From Hyperoodon ampullatus (lineage: Eukaryota > Chordata > Mammalia > Artiodactyla > Ziphiidae): a DNA stretch of 64,000 nucleotides. Numbering within the stretch: the stretch's first letter is position 1; every line of letters begins with the position of its first letter. This document shows positions 59,270-64,000 of this stretch, piece after piece. The DNA is taken from the NCBI GenBank assembly GCA_949752795.1, contig CATKHW010000562.1, positions 806,001 through 870,000 of the forward strand, given 5' to 3'. Below the pieces are notes generated by a model. It was given only the letters and a program-made list of their open reading frames with translations, had not been told where the DNA came from and did no database searches. The translations under genes were made by a program, and so were the position numbers.

Positions 59270-61025
59270 ACAGTGAGACAGACCAAAATTCTTACAACTT
59301 TTGTTGAAGGGCTATGATGTAACATGGATTGAACACATGTAGACCCACAGCAGGATGATTATATAAGGCTGGAAGCTATGCACGCTAAGAGATGTTAGAG
59401 AGGCTGGGTGAGGAAATGCAGACCTTTTAAAGTAATACTGCCTGGTACCCATTCCATGGGTCCCAAATCTGCAGGTTCAAGGGAATCTTCTGACTGCGAA
59501 AACATGCCCGGGAAACCGAGATGAATGTACACCGTGTGCTCAGGAAAGGTGTCTAAAATGCACCTCATTTTTGATCTCCTGGTGCTGGGGTTCGCCATTC
59601 CAGCCACATTACTAACAATCTCCCCACTTGGAGAATCAGCACCTTTAACCTCCTGTTTCACACAGTTTGCAATTTGTGCAGAGGATAAATGGGAAGCGGG
59701 GGAACCAATGAGAGATTAGCTGTAGGACTTTTGACAGGCACATGTCACTCTAATTTCCCATTAGGAAGAAGAATTATCCAAAGGCTCCGCCTGCCTCCCC
59801 AGAACCAGAATAGGGCCGGAAGCAATCCAATGGTTTGGCGGCCAGCTCACAAAAAAAGCGAGTTGCAAAATGGAGCTCAGGAGCAGACAATTCAAAGACC
59901 TGCAAAGATATAAATGATAACCAACGTCCAAAAATATATTCAGCTAAGGTAACGAAGAGGATCTGAATGAGAGGCAGAATTGCAGGAAACAGATTTCAAA
60001 AGGTAGATTGTACTCACATTTAAAGCATATGAAATGCAGCAGAATTTCTAAAATGATGCAGTTGGGCAAAAGGGTGTATGCGTTTTTTTCGTGAATATCT
60101 TCAGGAAAAAAACACATGCAGAGTTTTTGGCCAACCAAGCAAGAGGGAAATGCAAATCCGCACAACAAAGAAGTCTCAATTTCCACTGCTCAGAAAGGCC
60201 ATACAAAAAATGTGTACAAACCAGAAATGCAGGAGAGTCCATGGAAAACAGGGAGCCTAGTCACGCTGATGGGTGGGGTATAAATATCCAAGAGCCACTC
60301 TGAAGAAGTGTATGCTGTTTTTAAAACATCTAAAATACAAAGCCCCGGAGCAAGGGGACTTCAACTCATGGACATATAACTTGGGAAGACTAAATGTCAA
60401 TAAGACACAGGCACCCCAAAGTTTAGGGCTGCTCTGCATACAAGAACCTCAACTTTGGTACACGTAAAATATCCCAGGAAAAAGAGAAATGCATAAAGAA
60501 CTTGTGGTAATTTTGTACAACGGAATATCACTCAGACGTGAAATCAATGTATACAAGGCCAGTAGCAGCATAAAGAGTGGATTTAGGTATGATGATTTTA
60601 AGGGAAATTAGTCACACAGAAAAAGAATCTTATCATAAGATATCACTTATAGAGGGAATGTCAATATCACAACACATGAACTGAATTAGGAAAGAGAACA
60701 GAGTCTCACATTTAGCAAAAATCTCTTATGCCTGCTTCAGGGGAAAGGAGAGGTGGGGTGATGCATAAAACCAGAGTTTGATATTAGCACAGGTACCATT
60801 CCATAAACCAAATACAGAATAGACAAGACCTACACCTTCCTCAGTGAACGGGACTCAACACCCCTATGCCCCACAGAGGAATATATCTGACTACTAAGAA
60901 TATTAAATCCTATGTATTGATATGTCTCCGTAAGGGAATCAATTGTGTCTAGACTGGCATAAACACGTCAGTGAAAATCAGCTCAACCCCATTATAAAAA
61001 TGAATTTCAAAAAAACCCCAAAAAA
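59270..61025 (+). repeat. Degenerate satellite monomer N2
   Basis: Intermediate divergence: 'cattccatgggtccc', 'ctcctggtgctggggtt' and 'gaaccaatgagaga' are recognisable. Palindrome at 60064-60132 is imperfect ('cgtgaatatcttcagg'). Its L1 half from 60680 on closely matches the array ('gagaacagagtctcacattt'). Confidence 0.8.
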
Positions 61026-61995
61026 CAGCGAAATTCTTACACAATTCCTTCAGGGGTTCTGATGAAACCTGGAATGACCCTATCTGCAAAGACAGCTGGA
61101 TGAGACATAAGGCTGGACACTTGGGACTGAGAGGACTGGTGAGATTGGGAGAGAAAATGCAGACCTTTTAAAGTAGTAATGCATGCCACCATTCCATGGG
61201 TCCCAAATCTCCAGGTAGAAGGGAATATCACTACAATTATAACATGTATGGGAAACCTAGAAAATGGACACCCTGTGATGGCGAAAGGTTTCTAAAACTC
61301 TCCTAATTTTTCCTCTCCTTGTGCTCCACTTTGGCATTCCAACTGCTTTACTATCAATCTCCCAACTTAGGAGAGTCAGCCCCTATAACCTCCTGGTTCG
61401 CACAGTTTGCTAATTGTGCAGAGGATGAAAGGGAAGAGGGAGAACCAATCAGAGAGTAGATGTAGGCATTTGGACGGGCACATGTCACTCTAAGTTCCCG
61501 GCAGGAAGAAGAATTAACCAAAGCCTCAGCCACCCACAGGGAACCAATATAGCCACCCCTGGAACCAGTATAGGTCCTGAAGCAAAATTGTGGATTTGCG
61601 GCCAGCTCACAAAGATGGGATTTGAAAATTGGAGCTCAGGGGCACAGCAATTCACAAACCTGCAGACTTATAAAGGACTACTCTCTTCCAAAAATCTGTT
61701 GAGGGAAGGCAATGAAGCGGACTTGAAAATGAGGCAGAATTGCACAAAACATATTTCAAGAGGTAAATTGGAATCGCCTTTAAAGCACAGGAAAAACATC
61801 CCAACTTGGACAGAGATGCACTTGGCCAAAAAGGGCGTATGCCTTTTCTCCTGAATATATTCAGAAGAAAACGCATACGCCCTTTTTGGCCAATCAAGCA
61901 AGCGCGCAATACAAATCCACACTACAAAGAATTGTCACTTACCACCGGTCAAAAGGGACATCCGAATATCTGTAAAAACCAGAAAGGCAAGAGAG
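61026..61995 (+). repeat. Satellite monomer N3, cut by minisatellite
   Basis: Closest to the array among the old copies. Palindrome 61824-61891 has only two arm mismatches ('gccttttct', 'cagaagaaa'). The monomer stops about 105 bp after the palindrome, at 'ccagaaaggcaagaga', where the minisatellite begins. A short local duplication ('cagccacccacagggaacc' then 'agccacccctggaacc') lies near 61528-61568. Confidence 0.85.
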
Positions 61996-63221
61996 AGATG
62001 GCAAGGGCATGAAGCAATGTGATCCCAGTGGTCATGGAGGATTGTGATGACAAGCGCATGGAGAATTGTGATGACAAGATTATGTACCATTTTGTTGACA
62101 AAGGCAAGGAGCATTATGATGACAAGGTTCATGGAGCGCTGTGATGACAAGCATCACGGAGCATTGTGATTACAGGGGTCCTGGAGCATTGGGATGACAA
62201 GCGCATGGATCATTGTGATGACAATGGTCATGGAGCATTTTAATGACAAGAGTCCCGGATCATTGTGTTGTCAGGGTTCATGGAGCGTTGTGATGACAGT
62301 GGTCATGGAGCATTGTGATGACAGGGGTCATGGCGCATTGTGATGAGAAGGTCATGGAGCATTGGGCTGAAAATGTCCATGGAGTACTGTGATGACAGGG
62401 GTCATGGAGCATTGTGATGACAAGGTACTGGAACACTGTGATGAGAAGACCATGGAGCTTTGTGATGACAAGTCTCATGGAGCATTCTGATGAAAAGTGC
62501 CATGGAGCATTGTGATTACAGGGGTCTTGGAGCATTATGATGACAAGGGCATGGAGCATTGGGATGAGAAGGCCATGGAGCGTTCTGATGACCTGCATCA
62601 TGGAGCTTTGTGATGACAAGGGCATGGAGCATTGTGATTACAGTGGTCTTGGAGCACTGTGATGAAGAGGGCATGGATCATTGTGATGAAAAAGCCATGG
62701 AGCCTTGTCATGACAGGGTTCAAGGAGCAAACTGACAACAAGTGTCAGGGAGCATTGTGATGACAAAGGTATTGAGTATTGTGATGACAAAGGTCATGGA
62801 GCATTGTGATGAGAAGACCATGGATAATTGTGATGACGAGCGTCATGGGGCGTTGTGATGATAAGTGTTATGGAACATATTGATCACAAGGATTTGGAGC
62901 CTTGTGATGACAGAGGTCATGGAGCATTTTGGTTTCATTGTGATGACAATAGCCTGAAGCATTATGATGATGGGCATGGTGCATTGTGATGACAGGGTTC
63001 ATGGAGCATTGAGATGAAAAGGGTCATGGAGCATTGCGATTACAGGAGTCTTGGAGCATTGTGATGACAAAGGCATGGAACATCGTGAATGAGAAGGCCA
63101 TGGAGCATTCTGTTGACATGCGTCATGGAGCTTTGTGATGACAAGGGCATGGAGCATTGTGATTACAGGGGTCTTGGAGCATTGTGATGACAAGGGCATG
63201 GAGCATTGTGATTACAGGGGT
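61996..63221 (+). repeat. ~25-bp minisatellite, about 48 units
   Basis: Tandem units of 24-26 bp with consensus like catggagcattgtgatgaca plus 'aggggt'. Units vary at the last bases ('acaaggg', 'acaggggtc', 'agaaggc'). A longer pattern recurs: 'catggagctttgtgatgac' with its following three units occurs near 62597 and again near 63123. It is flanked on both sides by satellite sequence in the same orientation and replaces the monomer's L1 half. There are no unique spacers, so it is not CRISPR-like. Confidence 0.9.
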
Positions 63222-64000
63222 CAACCTATCTACAATGACAGCTGGATGTGGCATAAGGCTGGACACTTGGGACTGAGACGATTGGTGAGATTGGGTGAGC
63301 AAATGCAGACCCTTTAAAGCAATAATGCATGGCACCCATTCCATGGGTCCGAACTCTCCAGGTTGAAGGGAATATTACTACAGCTATAACATGTGCGGGA
63401 AACCTAGAGAACGGACACACTGTGAATACGAAAGGTTTCTAAAACTCAACGAATAGTCCCTCTCCTGGTGCTCCGGTTTGACTTTCCGTCTGCTTTACTA
63501 TCAACCTCCCAACTTGGAGAGACAGCCCCTTTAACCTCTTGGTTCGCACAGGTTGCCAATTTGGCAGAGGATGAAAGGGAAGAGGGAGAACCAATGAGAG
63601 AGTAGCTGTTAGGCATTTGGACGGGCACATATCACTGTAATTTCCCGGCAGGAAGAAGAATTAACCAAATTCTCAGCCACCCACCGGGAACCAGTATAGG
63701 TCCTGAACCAAAATTTTGGACTTGCGGTCAGCTCACCAAAAACGAGTTGAAAAATGGAGCTCAGGGGCACAGCAATTCACAAACTGGCCGAGTAATAAAG
63801 GACAACTATCGTCCAAAAATCTGTTGAGGGAAGGCAACGAGGCGGACTTGAAAGCGAGGCAGAATAGCAGGAAACAGATTTCAAGAGGTTTGTTGGAACC
63901 GCCTTTAAAGCACAGGAAGAGGGGCACAACTTCGACAATGATGCACTTGGCCAAAAAGGGCGTATGTGTTTTCTCCTGAATATATTCAGGAGAAAACGCA
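63222..64000 (+). repeat. Satellite monomer N4 (partial, array-like)
   Basis: Resumes within the non-L1 half at 'acctatctacaatgacagctgg' (shortened match), about 60 bp into a monomer, and follows the array closely, with CpGs retained. Palindrome starts at 63949 and is cut by the window edge; its left arm has one change ('gtatgtgtttt'). Suggests a second homogenised array to the right. Confidence 0.9.

Noticed and set aside
61996..63221. CRISPR-like direct repeats
   Set aside because: The ~25-bp units abut with no unique spacers, units vary, and the context is a mammalian satellite.
1..64000. Telomere repeats, tRNA genes or tRNA-derived SINEs
   Set aside because: I looked for TTAGGG runs and for A/B-box or CCA-end SINE signatures and saw none; a repeat-library scan could still find short fragments.

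Overview
The window reads as mammalian heterochromatin. I see no intact protein-coding gene and no RNA gene. It consists mainly of two kinds of tandem array built around LINE-1 (L1) 3' ends, plus a decayed endogenous retrovirus and a minisatellite. The L1 3' ends are of the laurasiatherian (cetartiodactyl-like) type. A tandem monomer of about 1.74 kb that is half L1 fits, from memory, the roughly 1.75 kb common cetacean satellite, which has been reported to be L1-based. A cetacean, more likely not an oceanic dolphin (whose unit I recall as about 1.58 kb), is therefore my best guess. This is inference and was not checked against a database.

Layout. (1) 1-42626: 25 head-to-tail satellite monomers (the first and last incomplete), period about 1738 bp. 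Each has a non-L1 half (about 775 bp), a 68-bp near-perfect palindrome, and an L1 3'-end half (about 880 bp) ending in an A-rich tail. From 1 to about 29.4 kb the monomers form a six-monomer higher-order repeat (HOR) of about 10.43 kb in the order B-C-A-B'-C'-A. From about 29.4 to 42.6 kb the order is lost and divergence rises toward the edge. (2) 42627-53531: four tandem copies of an unrelated 2.73-kb duplicon. Each contains a GC-rich segment, two L1 3' ends in the same orientation and two spacers. A diverged, L1-free partial copy follows at 53532-54170. (3) 54171-57629: a three-copy repeat of about 68 bp, a frameshifted gammaretrovirus-like relic (reverse transcriptase, integrase tail, possible env and LTR), a possible broken exon on the minus strand, and an L1 3'-UTR piece. 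(4) 57630-61995: three old, degenerate satellite monomers in the same orientation as the main array, becoming more similar to it with distance rightward. (5) 61996-63221: a minisatellite of about 25-bp units that replaces the L1 half of a monomer. (6) 63222-64000: the start of another monomer that closely matches the homogenised array and runs off the window.

Nothing here works as a gene pathway. The many short ORFs recur only because the repeats recur, and they are not called as genes. The L1 and retroviral coding remnants are listed as pseudogenes or mobile elements. I recognised no SINE, tRNA or CRISPR feature. The most unusual points are the palindrome kept in every satellite monomer, the nested S-V1-S-V2 HOR, two independent L1-3'-end tandem arrays side by side, and the minisatellite that exactly swaps out the L1 half of a monomer.
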